A DNA stretch of 64,000 bases. Origin: Aphrophora alni (Eukaryota > Arthropoda > Insecta > Hemiptera > Aphrophoridae). The stretch is from NCBI GenBank assembly GCA_963513935.1, contig OY740768.1:48878089-48942088 (forward strand), in the 5' to 3' direction. The notes beneath the pieces were generated by a model. The model saw nothing but the letters and a program-made list of their open reading frames with translations, did no database searches and was not told the origin of the DNA. The translations under genes and the position numbers were made by a program. This document shows, in pieces, positions 32,285 through 44,319 of the stretch. The first letter of the stretch is position 1, and every line of letters begins with the position of its first letter.

Positions 32285-33197
32285 TTAACCCTTTGTTGAG
32301 TTTTGGCCAGTTTGTTCGCAGGCAAGACCAAGCTGCTCACTTTTACAATTTAATTCACCTTTAATCAAAGCTATTGCACCACTTGGCTTTTGTAAGTTGG
32401 AGATTGTTCTCATCAACTTACTAAATGAATTTACCAAAATTCTTTGAATTTGATCTCTTTGCTCACTGAATTTACAATATGAATTAAACACACCACTCCC
32501 ATATACAAAAGACATACTCATACTTCATACTGTGAGAAGGTACATTTTGGAAATTAAACTAGATTTTTCAATACAGCCTATTTGTTTCCTGCTGAGTACT
32601 CTAAACCAGATAATGATATGAACTCGGTTAAAGGAGATTCTTGAATAACCATAAAGTGGTGTTCACTGGCTGATGGATCTTCAAAACAGCTTGAGTTAGA
32701 TGTAGAATGGCCAAGGTTAATGCTGGCTGATGATAACAGTCTGGAAGTTTCTAAGTCTTCCATTTCTGCTGAAAAAAAAGGTTCATAAGTATGCAGTGGA
32801 CTATCGTATTTTTTATTTTTCTCGTTCTATTTGCAACTATCTCCCCGTAAACTGCAAACTCATCATTCTCTTGAGATTCATTAAGAATGACGGAATGACA
32901 ATCCTTCATGTTTTTATATGCCTCATCTCTTTCTGTAATTTTCGTAGGATGAACTATTGGCGGCATGGTGCAGTAGAGTGTAGTAGTAGTAGTAGTATAT
33001 GTTGTTTCATTTGACTCACCTGCCTTATCACCATCAATGTGTTCATGGTCATTGCCTTCAACATTACCTTGCTGAGAATCAACACTCATAATATTAAACA
33101 TTGCTGGCCTTAGAATAAATTTATCATTAAGAAAATTAAAATATTTAAGTCCCCACCAGGTCTTCTTTTTATCTTCAGTTCCCATTCCGGATTTCAT
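32285..33197 (-). pseudogene. MADF/BESS-like partner gene of Harbinger relic 2
   Basis: The 148-residue open stretch (33197-32751) begins within a MADF-like end (KKKTWWGLKYFNFLNDKF), then has an acidic, Thr/Ser-rich linker. It ends with a BESS-like block (ENDEFAVYGEIVANRTRKIK followed by ILMNLFFQQK). Further open pieces on the same strand (32763-32578 and 32521-32285, the latter with QRDQIQRILVNSFSKLM) may be the remainder or a second copy of the C-terminal region. MADF-BESS proteins are frequent second genes of insect Harbinger elements. The gene is convergent with the transposase, as at 26-28 kb. No complete start with an upstream MADF half was found, so it is treated as broken. Confidence 0.5.
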
Positions 33198-33199
33198 AA

Positions 33200-33568
33200 C
33201 TGATTTATATTATAATTTTTCCTATGCCAATACTGAGAGAGGAGAGAGTATCAGTATGTTTTTATATTTAATAAATTTTAAATTTAGTATTTCTTTTCCC
33301 CTATAATATATAAATGGGAGATTTTTAAATAACGATTTGTTTTGACAGTAGACATCATAATTAATACACGATTAGTTGTGTTAATTTAAAACAATTATAT
33401 CATATAATATTCTGAGAATATAAATAAATGATTTATGAACATGCTCATATTTTTTCACATCCACAAAATGTAAGCATACTAAACACTGATCACAATCTAT
33501 TTTCAAATTTTGATTCAGGAGTTAAAAATAAATAAAAATGAATCGAATTTTATAACTAAAAAAACTTT
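33200..33568. other. non-coding flank of the LTR element
   Basis: AT-rich; nothing recognised. Confidence 0.3.
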
Positions 33569-34446
33569 TATAATGGTACAAATTAATAGAAGCAAGTCTA
33601 ATAAACAAATAGGGAATACATATAATCTCTTCCAAATTGAAAATTGGGTTGAAAAAATGTAAGAAACCATAGAAATACTGGTAGTTGTAAAATATATAAA
33701 TTTGTAAAATTAGGCCATTATCAAATAATTAATAATCAGAAAGTTAGACATTTTGAATTTTAATTGTAGCCAAGCCAGAGTATAGATTACGTGGTAAAAT
33801 TTTGACCTATATTAAAAAAAGATTATGTAAAGTAAAAATTCGATATAAAGTGTTTATTTGAATAATTAAAATTGTTACAAATCATTTTTGGAATTAAAAT
33901 ATAGCTAAAAGGTTAAAACACTTAAAATAATTTCACGACACAACGAACTCGTTGCCTTGACAACGGATTCACCGGCCAATGAGAATGGACGACTCAAATC
34001 AGTGCAGTTGTAGCCGGCAAGCTTGAAGAGAGCAGAGCGTCTTTTTTTTGATTTTTGGAGTGTGCTGAGAGTAACGCCGAAAGAGCAAGATGTGTTTTAT
34101 TGTGTGTGCGAGGAAGAATGAATTTCGCGGTCATACCGACAGAAGTTGAACGTAACAAGTACTAGTAAGGAAACACAAGTGAACAATTTGACTAAATTAT
34201 TTTCATAACAAATTAAAATTTATATTACATGTACTTTTCTTTTGTATAAACAAATTTGCGTATAAAACAGGATTTCTTGGCCAGCACGAGCTCCCCTTCC
34301 CCGAGATAGTGTAATTTTGAAATAAAGAAACTTTCTGACATAAATCATTCAAAATTTGTATCATTAATCAATATAAAAGACAATCTAATTTGATATTTAA
34401 CTTAGTTAACCTAAAACTACTTACATAGCAAAGAGATATTGTTATA
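33569..34446 (+). repeat. 5' LTR
   Basis: It matches 40562-41443 almost base for base. It starts TATAATGG and ends TTGTTATA, which are short inverted ends (TATAA/TTATA). A GC-richer promoter-like part lies at about 33935-34160, and AATAAA is at 34320. Confidence 0.9.
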
Positions 34447-34449
34447 AAT

Positions 34450-34468
34450 TGGCGCAACAACGTGATGG
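34450..34468 (+). other. primer-binding site
   Basis: TGGCGCAACAACGTGATGGC starts three bases after the LTR. It resembles the complement of the 3' end of tRNA-Lys(CUU) (TGGCGCCCAACGTGGGGC) with mismatches, so a Lys tRNA primer is likely but not certain. Confidence 0.6.
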
Positions 34469-34745
34469 CTAAGAAATTTCTAGAAATAACCTATACCCTG
34501 GCTTAACTAACAAACATTTATTTTAAATATTATCATAAACATTTAAATATTATCATTAAGAATGTGTTGTAGATGTAGATAGCCTATAGGCCTAGTGAAT
34601 AAGGTACCATTTATATGTAATTCCACGTTAACCTATATGTTCGCGGCACAATTATACGTAGCCTAATTGTAAGTTCTAACCCTAAATCGTCAGACAAAAT
34701 TTTTCAAGTTATCTTTAAATTTAATTTAAAAAATAAATAAATAAA

Positions 34746-36260
34746 ATGGAGGAACAACAGGACAGAAATACTGGCTATAACCTTAGAAGAACCACATCCC
34801 AAACCGAAAAGGCTAAGGAAGCTAAATTAAAACCGTTACGTCCGTCTACGTCCGCCGAATCGGAAACTAACCTAACGGAAAACGTAAGCGCAAATGTTGA
34901 AGAAACGGATAATGAACCAGTCAACCCATCGGGCAATCTACTTGAGCAAATTACGTTATTAATAAATAATTTACAGATAAATATAGACAATAAATTTAAA
35001 CAAAATGAAAACAAAATGGATGACAAATTTAAACAAAACGAAATAAATATCGAAAACAAAATACAATTAAACTTAAACCAAATCAAAGGCGAAATAAAAA
35101 ATATTACAGAATGTTTAAATACCCAAATTCAGGTTATTGAGGCGCAATTTAACGAGAAATTTGTGGAAGTCGAGACAACCGTCCATCAAACGAATATAAG
35201 ATTACACGACTTGGAAGGCAAGTTGGATAAGGCGGTTAACGAGGAAATTTTCCGAGAAAAATTAAAGGGACAAGAAGTCCAAATCGAAAGTAAATTAATG
35301 GAAAACAAACGGATTATTTTACAGGAAGTCGAAGAAACCATCGCCAAGTTACCGAGGTTAAGTAACAACACTTACCCGCCGAATATACACGTCACCTGCG
35401 GAGGAAATGCGAACGATGGTAATAACATATTAAACCAGACCCTACCGAAATTTAACGGAAGACAGACTAACCCCAACGAATATATACAAAGACTCAAACG
35501 TTATTATGAGCGATTGTCGGCTAGAAAAATCAACCAAACAGGTGAAGAACAAGATTGTCTTTTCGACGTAATCGAGGCAAGTCTTGAAGGAAGCGCTGCA
35601 CGATGGTGGCAATTGGTTAAAGGAGAAGTGCGAAGTTTCGATCAATTTCGGGAGGAGTTCTACTTAAAATTCTGGAATAGGGATGTACAAAAGGGTACGC
35701 GACAAAAGCTCGAAGTGGAAAGATACCGATCCGGAGGAAATCTGTCACGCAGCGAATACTTCATCGAGCGTGTGTTGACAATGAAGTCCATGACACCCGA
35801 ACCATTGGAAGAGGACATTATCGCCACACTAACAGAACATTTCGACCAGCGCATACAGGATGCTCAACGGGTCCAGAACATAATAACAATCAAGGATTTC
35901 GCGTCGTTATTACAACGGGAAGATACAGAAGAAAGGAATGCGGAAATAAGGAAACGAAACAATGACAACAACCTGAAACCAAGTGGATATACAGGACCAC
36001 AAACAACACCGGCTAGACGATATCCGACAACGAACCACAATCAAAGAAATTTTAACCAACGACCACAGAACCAATACTATAAGAATGAAAGAGAACACCC
36101 GTATTATAACCCAAGGGGATATATACAAAATCATCCAGAAGTCCAGAACCGGCAGCAATACAATGCAAACCATGGGCGAAATGAATATGATAGAGGCAGA
36201 ACCAACAATAACCGACCACCGGGTCCAATAAGAACAGACATGAAATTTTCACCGCCATGA
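34746..36260 (+). CDS. gag: gag of the Ty3/gypsy element
   Basis: It encodes 504 residues. The N-terminus (MEEQQDRNTGYNLRR) is basic. Residues of about 62-200 are rich in Asn, Lys, Glu and Ile heptads and predicted to be coiled coil. The retrotransposon gag core lies at about 225-390, with AARWWQLVKGEVRSFDQF near residue 284 and the following FW-x-x-x-VQ-x-x-x-R-x-x-LE-x-E-x-Y pattern. The tail is rich in Asn, Arg, Gln, Tyr and Pro, and shows no CCHC zinc knuckle. The frame continues beyond the TGA at 36258-36260 and stays open to a TAG at 36438-36440, so this TGA is probably a premature stop that removes about 59 residues. The product packages the element's RNA into virus-like particles. Confidence 0.85.
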   Translation: MEEQQDRNTGYNLRRTTSQTEKAKEAKLKPLRPSTSAESETNLTENVSANVEETDNEPVNPSGNLLEQITLLINNLQINIDNKFKQNENKMDDKFKQNEINIENKIQLNLNQIKGEIKNITECLNTQIQVIEAQFNEKFVEVETTVHQTNIRLHDLEGKLDKAVNEEIFREKLKGQEVQIESKLMENKRIILQEVEETIAKLPRLSNNTYPPNIHVTCGGNANDGNNILNQTLPKFNGRQTNPNEYIQRLKRYYERLSARKINQTGEEQDCLFDVIEASLEGSAARWWQLVKGEVRSFDQFREEFYLKFWNRDVQKGTRQKLEVERYRSGGNLSRSEYFIERVLTMKSMTPEPLEEDIIATLTEHFDQRIQDAQRVQNIITIKDFASLLQREDTEERNAEIRKRNNDNNLKPSGYTGPQTTPARRYPTTNHNQRNFNQRPQNQYYKNEREHPYYNPRGYIQNHPEVQNRQQYNANHGRNEYDRGRTNNNRPPGPIRTDMKFSPP

Positions 36261-36448
36261 CAGCCATATGCGGCGAACCAGAACCACATGAAGATGAATT
36301 CCAGCTATCCTACAAGAGAGCAACAACGGGTCTGCCAAATGATAGCTACAACTACACGACCAACAATGCCACGAAGTGAACCAGACAACGAACAGAACAG
36401 ACAGGGCGAAAAGGAGTTAAACTCCAACGCACTGGTCTAGAGGATATA

Positions 36449-39400
36449 ATGAAAAAAGGCTGTACAGGAGAAGCTTTAAGTAACGAGACTTCCCAACCTA
36501 TACCAGTGCCAATAGAGTCAAACAATATCGGAAAACAGCCAAACAATGTTAATACTCAAAAACCCGAATATCAAAGTTACAACCACATAATTTGTTCTAA
36601 CCTATACTGCGACAAAGAATTTTTGTTAACGGAGGAAGAAGATTCTAACAATGAGCCCATTTTAAACCACAACTGTCCCGAAATAGAGGTTAAATTAAAC
36701 GGAATAGTCACAAAAACCCTTGTAGATACAGGAAGCAGCATAACGTGTATTTCAGATTCTTGGTTCCAAACCAATAAAAATAAATTAGGACATTATGAAG
36801 AATTACCACTTACCAACATTTTTCTTACTACCGCTCTAAATCAGAAATCAAAGAGAATTTCTAAGATTCTACTTCTCAAAGCTGAGTTATTCGATTATGA
36901 ATTTGATGTACAATGTATAATAGTGCCATATTTAATTAAGGATTGTATTTTTGGAATGGATATGATAAGATATTTGAAGATGGAAATAAACTTCGACGAA
37001 AATATAATGAAAATAAAGAATAATGAAAATAAAATATTTACATTGAAGTTTGACGAGGAAATATGTGAAGCGATTGAATGCAGAATAGTGAGTTACGAGA
37101 ATGGAAGAAAGATATGGGATGAATATAATCTAATTAATAATAATAATAATATAAATAAAAATCAAGAAATTAAGGAAGAGATAATAGACACTAAAAGTAT
37201 ATTTAGAGAAAATGTTCAGTTGAACGAAACACAGAAAACATTAATGGTAAGATTGCTGCAAAAGTATGAAAGAGTATTTTCAGAGAAACCGGGAAGATGT
37301 ACATTATACCAACATAGAATACACGTGAATAATCCGGAAAATTACAGAGCTCAAAGTTATCCAATACCGTTAAATCTACAAGATGCAGCTGAGAAAGAAA
37401 TCCACAGTATGCTTCAAGAAAATATTATAGAACCTTCGAATAGCCCATTTGTAAACCCAATAATAATTGTAACTAAAAAGACAGGCGAACTACGTATATG
37501 TTTAGATAAGCGACGAATAAATGCACTAATTACTCCTGATTACGAGTGTAACAGGAGTATTAATGAACTTTTGGCTAAGGCAACAGACTCAAAATGGCTA
37601 TCGACACTTGACCTAACCTCTTCATATTGGCAAGTAGAATTAGAACCAATATCAAGACAATATACAGCATTCCAATTTAGAGGGAAGACATACCAATATG
37701 TTGTTACACCTTTCGGACTTTCCACATCTCAAGCAGCATTGGTAAGAGCACTAGACCAAGTATTTAGGAATTCCATTGAAAACTTTTCCCTAGTCTATAT
37801 TGATGACATTTGCATAGTATCACCAAGTTTCGAAGCACACTTACAACATTTAGAGAGTGTATTTAGGAAGTTACTAGAGGCTAATATGACTATAAAACTA
37901 TCAAAGTCAATTTTCTGTAGAGACCGAGTACCATTTTTAGGATTCTATTTGACAACAACAGGATTAGAGACGGATCAAAGTAAAGTTTCAACTTTTCAAA
38001 ATTTTCCATCACCCACTTCAAGAAAAGAATTAAAGCGTTTTCTAGGAGGAATAAACTATTACAACAAGTTTGTGGACAAGTATTCTGAAACAGTACAACC
38101 GTTGCTAAGACTGACATCGAAGAAAATTAAATTTATTTGGACTGACAAGGAAGAAGAGACATTTCAGAAAATTAAGAAACTATTCCTACACACAAATGTA
38201 TTAAGCCACCCAATACCATATAAACCATAGTATCTACAGACAGACAGCTCAGATTATGCCATTGGAGGACATTTGTATCAGATTGATCAAGATAATAATA
38301 AGAAAGCAATACTTTTCATTTCTAAAGCCTTAAAGAAGTGTGAGTTAAGGTACACCACTACAGAGAAGGAGTTGTTAGCAGTTGTATATTGCTTACAAAA
38401 GGTGAGACATTATGTGTTAAATTCAAAATTAACTATCATCACAGATCATAAAGCACTAACTTTCCTAAAATCATGTAAACTTTTAAATGCAAGACTTACC
38501 AGATGGATATTAGCTTTGCAAGACCATCAGTTTGACATAATCCATTGTAAAGGAGCCGACAATGCAACAGCTGACCTTCTTAGCAGAAGGAAACCAGAAG
38601 ATAAAATTGGGAATCAGTATACAAAACATTCTGAAATTATTCTAGCATATTTAGAGAGGCACAACGATTTAAAATTATTGACAGATCTCCAAAATTTATC
38701 CGAATTGCAACAGAACGGCTTGAACACAAAAGAAAACTACAAAAGAACACTTAATTTAAGTCAATAAGCAACTAATGACGGGAACGCGAGATTTCAGATA
38801 CATGATGGAATATTATATCAAAAACATCTCAACACTTGGTTAATTGTAATACCAGAAGAAATCATCCAAAGTTTAATCTGGGAATGTCACCATTATTATT
38901 TACATTGTGGAGCTAAAAAGTGCTTGAATATACTACAAGAGGACTTCATATTCAAGGATATGGCAAGGAAGATTAGAACATCTTTATCTAGCTGCGACAT
39001 ATGCCAAAAGTGTAAATACAGCAACCACCCACTACATGGGGAGACAAGTGGAGTGAAATGCAATGGAAAGGGAGAGTTAATAGCTGTAGATATAATTGGA
39101 CCTCTACCAAAAAGTCAAGGAGGAGTGCAATATGTTTTCATAATTCTTGATACATTTACAAAATTTGTCAAACTTTACAACCTAAAAAGAGCAACTTCAC
39201 AGGCAGTGATAAATAGAATGTTTAACCAATACATACCCACCTATGGAAAACCTAATCAAATTTTAACAGATCATGGCACACAATTTAAAAGCAAAATTTG
39301 GACAACAAAACTTGAAGACAACCAAATTAAACATATCCTAAACCCTGTATACCACCCTATGTCAAATATGGCTGAACGCCCTATAAGGGAAATAAAAAGA

Positions 39401-39919
39401 TGCCTTCGAACATACTGTGCAAACAACCACAGGAGCTGGTCTACTTATAAAGACACAATAAACACATTTCTGAATGAAGTGCAACATGAAACAACAGGTT
39501 TCACACCTAACGAGCTACAGTTAAACCAAAGAGACCAAAGATTCTGGGAAGAAATCATCAGAAACCCCTTCAGAAATGAAATACCTTTACATCAGAAATT
39601 GGAACTTACAAAATCAAGAATTAGTCAAGCACAAATTAAAAGAGCCAATAAATATAACACTTCACACAAGATAACTAATTTTAAAGAAGGAGACCTGGTA
39701 CTAGTAAAGTCTTTTCCACAGTCAAGCCATGGATATGGAGAAACCGCCAAGTTATTCACAATTTATGTTGGACCACTGCGGATATTTAAAAGAATTGGAA
39801 AGTCAATATATACCCTTATTGACGAACAGCAAAAGACATATGGACCTTACCACATATCGTTACTGAAGAAGTATCAACAAGCCGACCCTGTACAGACAAG
39901 ACAAGAAGAGACCTATTAA
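36449..39919 (+). pseudogene. pol: pol of the Ty3/gypsy element, two in-frame stops
   Basis: One reading frame runs through the gene but is cut by TAG at 38228-38230 and TAA at 38765-38767. The protease has VDTGSS near residue 92. RT follows, with LSTLDLTSSYWQVEL, TPFGLSTSQAA and the active site VYIDDI (37793-37810, residues about 449-454). RNase H begins right after the first stop (TDSSDYAIGG; TTEKELLAVVY). After the second stop comes integrase: a HHCC finger (HYYLH near 38890; CDICQKC near 38993), then a core with AVDIIGPL, LTDHGTQF and an AERPIREIKR block carrying the Glu. The C-terminal block EGDLVLVKS follows. The frame is -1 relative to gag and is open from 36380, so it overlaps the extended gag frame by about 60 nt. 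Expression by -1 shift is likely, though no clear slippery heptamer was found. Confidence 0.85.
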
Positions 39920-39943
39920 AAAAAAAAAAAAAAAAAAAAAAAA
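39917..39943 (+). repeat. A-run directly after pol stop
   Basis: About 26 consecutive A, overlapping the end of pol. It is the longest homopolymer in the window. Confidence 0.9.
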
Positions 39944-40561
39944 GACTATAATTATTCTTTGTACACAAAATGTAAACTAGTCCTAAGACATGAAATGACA
40001 AGAACATTTTATCTGTGAACAATCTTTCCACCATAAACTATAAAAGACAATAATTAAGATATGATGTGAAAGATAATGTATTCCCTGATAGTGTATTATA
40101 TATAAAACACCTTATGTAAATGACCCTAAAGTGAACTTATACAGAAATAGACTGTGAATGATACCCCTTTCATAAGAGAATGACCCCAAATAATATACTA
40201 AGGTATTATTATTGTACTACAGAGATAAATGGATTAACCTGTAGAGTCATATGTGTTTGAACAATTAATATCATTAATTCATGAAAGGTTTAAATAGAAT
40301 ATTGTTGTAATTTTTTTTTTTAAAGTTAAACTGTGAAACTGTTCAAATATGGTTGAATTGTTCAATTAAACTGTATAGTATGTTTTAGTTGAGATTTTTA
40401 TATTGTTAATTTTAAACTCCATAAAGAAAGTTCTAGTTGATACTGTTATATAAAGTTGTAGGAAACTTCTCTGAGTTATATGATAAAAGTATTAGGTAAT
40501 TTGTACATTATCACAAAAATTTCAATTCGCTACTGCTTATGAAATTATTGTGAGGAGCTAT
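39944..40561 (+). other. element 3' untranslated region and polypurine tract
   Basis: No open frame that could be env. The purine-rich TGAGGAGCTA at 40551-40560 directly before the 3' LTR is the probable polypurine tract. Confidence 0.5.
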
Positions 40562-41443
40562 TATAATGGTACAAATTAATAGAAGCAAGTCTAATAAACA
40601 AATAGGGAATACATATAATCTCTTCCAAATTGAAAATTGGGTTGAAAAAATGTAAGAAACCATAGAAATACTGGTAGTTGTAAAATATATAAATTTGTAA
40701 AATTAGGCCATTATCAAATAATTAATAATCAGAAAGTTAGACATTTTGAATTTTAATTGTAGCCAAGCCAGAGTATAGATTACGTGGTAAAATTTTGACC
40801 TATATTAAAAAAAGATTATGTAAAGTAAAAATTCGATATAAAGTGTTTATTTGAATAATTAAAAAATTGTTACAAATCATTTTTGGAATTAAAATATAGC
40901 TAAAAGGTTAAAACACTTAAAATAATTTCACGGCACAACGAACTCGTTGCCTTGACAACGGATTCACCGGCCAATGAGAATGGACGACTCAAATCAGTGC
41001 AGTTGTAGCCGGCAAGCTTGAAGAGAGCAGAGCGTCTTTTTTTTTGATTTTTGGAGTGTGCTGAGAGTAACGCCGAAAGAGCAAGATGTGTTTTATTGTG
41101 TGTGCGAGGAAGAATGAATTTCACGGTCATACCGACAGAAGTTGAACGTAACAAGTACTAGTAAGGAAACACAAGTGAACAATTTGACTAAATTATTTTC
41201 ATAACAAATTAAAATTTATATTACATGTACTTTTCTTTTGTATAAACAAATTTGCGTATTAAAACAGGATTTCTTGGCCAGCACGAGCTCCCCTTCCCCG
41301 AGATAGTGTAATTTTGAAATAAAGAAACTTTCTGACATAAATCATTCAAAATTTGTATCGTTAATCAATATAAAAGACAATCTAATTTGATATTTAACTT
41401 AGTTAACCTAAAACTACTTACATAGCAAAGAGATATTGTTATA
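40562..41443 (+). repeat. 3' LTR
   Basis: The partner of 33569-34446. Differences seen: A/G in CACGACACAACG, G/A in TTTCGCGGTC, A/G in GTATCATTAATC, and small indels in A and T runs. Confidence 0.9.
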
Positions 41444-42690
41444 CCAAAGCCTATATCAATATGGACCTACCAATTTAAATCCAATTTTCTATATACATTT
41501 GAGATTATTAACCAATATTAACATACCAAACTGAATTTAATTTCAAATACCATGTCATCCTTTATTAACATCTTTCAAAACTGTAACAATGAGTTCATTT
41601 GGTACCTATTTTCAATAGTCAGTGAATTGTAATTTTCTGTTATATATAATTTAGTATGTAGATTTTGACCATTGAGTTTCACAATTTTAACAAAATGATT
41701 GAAGGTAATTTTAATTCATGCAATTATTCATGCCTGTGTCCCATGTTTAATTTTAATTTTTTTGACTAATAACTTTCGATTCAAGGAGATTTTGACATTT
41801 AACATTTTCTATAAATTAGCCTTGGACTATATGGAGAAAATCTATTTAAACTTTTTTGAGATAGAAAAAAACAAAAACTTGAGAATATTACTGAAAATGC
41901 TAGGCTAATCATTGTTTTCTTTCTCTCCTTTTTTTTCTACATTATAAATAAAAACCCTTATCATGAATTGATTTTCTCACACCTCTCTCTTCAATTTCTC
42001 ATTCATTTTTAATCATGTTTAGCTCACAATGCTCTATAAACAAAGTAATTAAACTCAAGTATATTAATTTATTTTGTGTTTTAACTGACTTGTCTTTCCA
42101 TCTTCATTGGATGCTTCTTCTATCAGGAGTTTGATTCCTCTGTAGTGGCATAATTGGCCTTTCTCTATTAGGTTTATTATCTCCATAGAGGACTTCCCAT
42201 ACTCATAGTCATCATCGAGGACATGCTTCATTTTGTCAGCACATTGAGTTGCGGTAACATCCCGATAAGCTTTTTATTTTTCTAATTAAATTTTTCTAAT
42301 TATTATTTTTCTTATTTTACCGCTACAGTAGTCCTCGTCATATATGATGCTTCACCGTTACATAGATGGGATCTTCATGCTGATATTCATTAATAAACAT
42401 TATACACATACACATAGTCAAAATATAGATATAATGTTAGAATTATTTTACATTTGTACAGTTATTAGCTAATTTATGTTCATAAATATCAAATGTTTGT
42501 AGTGACATGTTTATTCAACCAGTTCTACTAGTGAACTAGCTAATTAGAAGTTAGCTTCTAATTTAGAAATCTTATGGATAAGAACTGGACTTTTGTATGG
42601 TGGATGAAATGATTGAATCATGTAAACTGTTTGAATTGCATTTTAGTTTATCATTCAAAATTTTACTTGAATTATTCTTGCTGTGTCTGT
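41444..42690. other. intron of the SEL1L-type gene, no gene recognised
   Basis: AT-rich. A short minus-strand reading near 42250-42090 (QCADKMKHVLDDDYEYGKSS and following) is open for about 50 residues without a recognised family. Confidence 0.3.
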
Positions 42691-44215
42691 AAATTTAAAA
42701 TTTCTCAAATACATTCATCCTTTTTTCCATGTATTGTGTAGAATTTCTAAATTCTCTTCAAAGCTTTTTTAGGTGTGATTTTTTTACTTATTAGATGTTC
42801 TGGAAATGTGAATCTGTTTGTGTTGCGTTTGATATTCCATATATACCCTTTAAGTTTAGTTATAAATGTACTTCCTGTTTTCCTATGTAAAATTATGTAC
42901 AATCACTACATTTTAATTTGTAGATCCCACTATTGTTATTTATTCTGATTCTGTTTCTTTTTACCCTTTAACTAACCTAGGTTAATGTCTGTTCTATATG
43001 GTATGTTGTAACGTTGTTTCTTAAAGGTATTACTTATTTGTTTGTCAAGTAATTTTGATATTCTCATTGTGATGTTCTTATTTTTATTTTTAATTTCAGG
43101 TTCTAACAATATTTTGTTGGCTTTCTTCGTTTGTATGTGTATATATTTATCAATTATGGATGATTTATAACCATTAGCCTACATTGGGGTATATGTTTAA
43201 TAGTGTGAATTTCATAAGTTACATCAGATGGTAGTATTTAGTGCTCTGTGAACACAAGTTTTATATGATTTCATCTTGTGTAAATATGAGAGGTGGCATA
43301 TATAGTGTGATTAGTTTACCCAGGTTTCCTATATATTTTGAACTGATGTTTGTTATTAATTTTAGTGAGTGTAAGCTCCATGTAATTGAAGCTGTTATTT
43401 ATTTCAATTTCAGATGTGAAAGTTAATGCTGAGTGAATATTATTTAAGTAATTGTTGAAGATATTTATTTGTGTATTTGAACCTTTTATCAAGCATAATG
43501 TGTCATCTACATACCTATGATAGTAAATAGTGTTTGTGAAACTGGCTGTTATTTTTCATTCTATATTCTCTTTCCATGTGGTTCAGAAATATCTCTTCTA
43601 TTATACCTGTAATGGTGAACCCATTGCTAGACCGTCTATATATTTATTATCTTTATGACAAATAGTTTTGTTCACTATTTTTATTTAAGTTCTTTTGTAT
43701 AATAGTTTCTTTTATAGGTACATTAGTAAACAGGTTAGCTATATTGAAAGATACTAAAATGTAACCATATGTTCTTTGATGTTAATTATTTAAAAAAATT
43801 ATATCTAGGTTATTGCTCACCGAAGTTGTTTCCAAATTTAATTTCTTTTTAATAACATAAGATACAAATTTTACTATATATGTTGGAGTATCAATGAAAT
43901 TTACTAACAGTCTTATCAATTTATTTTGTTTATGTATTTTTGGCAAGACTCTGAGTTTTGGAGTAGTGAATTGTTATTGTTTTAAATAATCTTGCTTCCT
44001 TGTTTTAGTGTTGCACTTGTTCAGTCTTACATTAATAATATTTTGAATTTTTTCTGTAGGGCCTCTTTTGAGTAGTTGTTATGTTATTATCCATAAAAAT
44101 CTGTGCAAATTATTAACATAATTTGTATTTTTCATTATAATAACCGAATTCCCTTTGTCTGCTCTAGTTACTATGCAGTGGATGTTTGTCAACTCCTTAG
44201 CTAATATAAAGTTCC
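42690..44215 (-). pseudogene. Penelope-like element with RT and GIY-YIG relic
   Basis: Read from 44215 downward. TRADKGNSVIIMKN is at about 44180-44135, then LPKIHKQNKLIRLL near 43940-43900. GYILVSFNIANLFTNVPIKE is near 43770-43700, followed by a GFTITGIIEEIFLNH block near 43615-43575 and HRYVDDTLCLIKG with the catalytic Asp pair near 43522-43485. A YMELTLTKI and QFKIYRKP region runs near 43380-43320. Further down, SGIYKLKC and FYIGKQEVHL (about 42930-42860) are a GIY-YIG endonuclease start, with an in-frame stop between GIY and YIG. The order RT then GIY-YIG is diagnostic of Penelope-like elements. Stops and frame changes show decay. It is inserted in the SEL1L intron, antisense. Confidence 0.8.
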
Positions 44216-44319
44216 AAAGTTATGAATGAAGTGAGTGGGGTCCTTTAGGGGCTATTCTCTATCAGAACCATACAAGCTCACAGTTACAAGATTGAAAACA
44301 CACACACACACAGTTGGAG

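Larger units (their letters stand above)
33569..41443 (+). mobile_element. Ty3/gypsy LTR retrotransposon, young, near full length
   Basis: The order is 5' LTR, primer-binding site, gag, pol (protease, RT, RNase H, integrase), polypurine tract and 3' LTR, about 7.9 kb. The two LTRs (878 and 882 bp) differ by about three substitutions and 4 bp of indels, so the insertion is recent. It sits in the first large intron of the SEL1L-type gene, in the same orientation. No env-like gene lies between integrase and the 3' LTR. No target duplication could be read at the edges with the ends I chose (TATAA...TTATA). Two stop codons in pol and one in late gag mean this copy is not autonomous as it stands. 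Confidence 0.9.

Noticed and set aside
32730..33014. Open frame on the + strand
   Set aside because: Shadow of the MADF/BESS-like gene on the other strand.
34775..36267. Several minus-strand and alternative-frame ORFs over gag
   Set aside because: Shadows of the gag gene.
39944..40561. Possible env gene after pol
   Set aside because: No open frame over about 30 codons and no signal peptide or membrane segment seen.
40900..41154. Minus-strand open frame in the 3' LTR
   Set aside because: It falls wholly in the LTR; the 5' LTR copy is interrupted differently and there is no family match.
42090..42250. Minus-strand stretch open for about 50 residues (MKHVLDDDYEYGKSS and following)
   Set aside because: No recognised family and no splice-site support; noted only under the intron entry.
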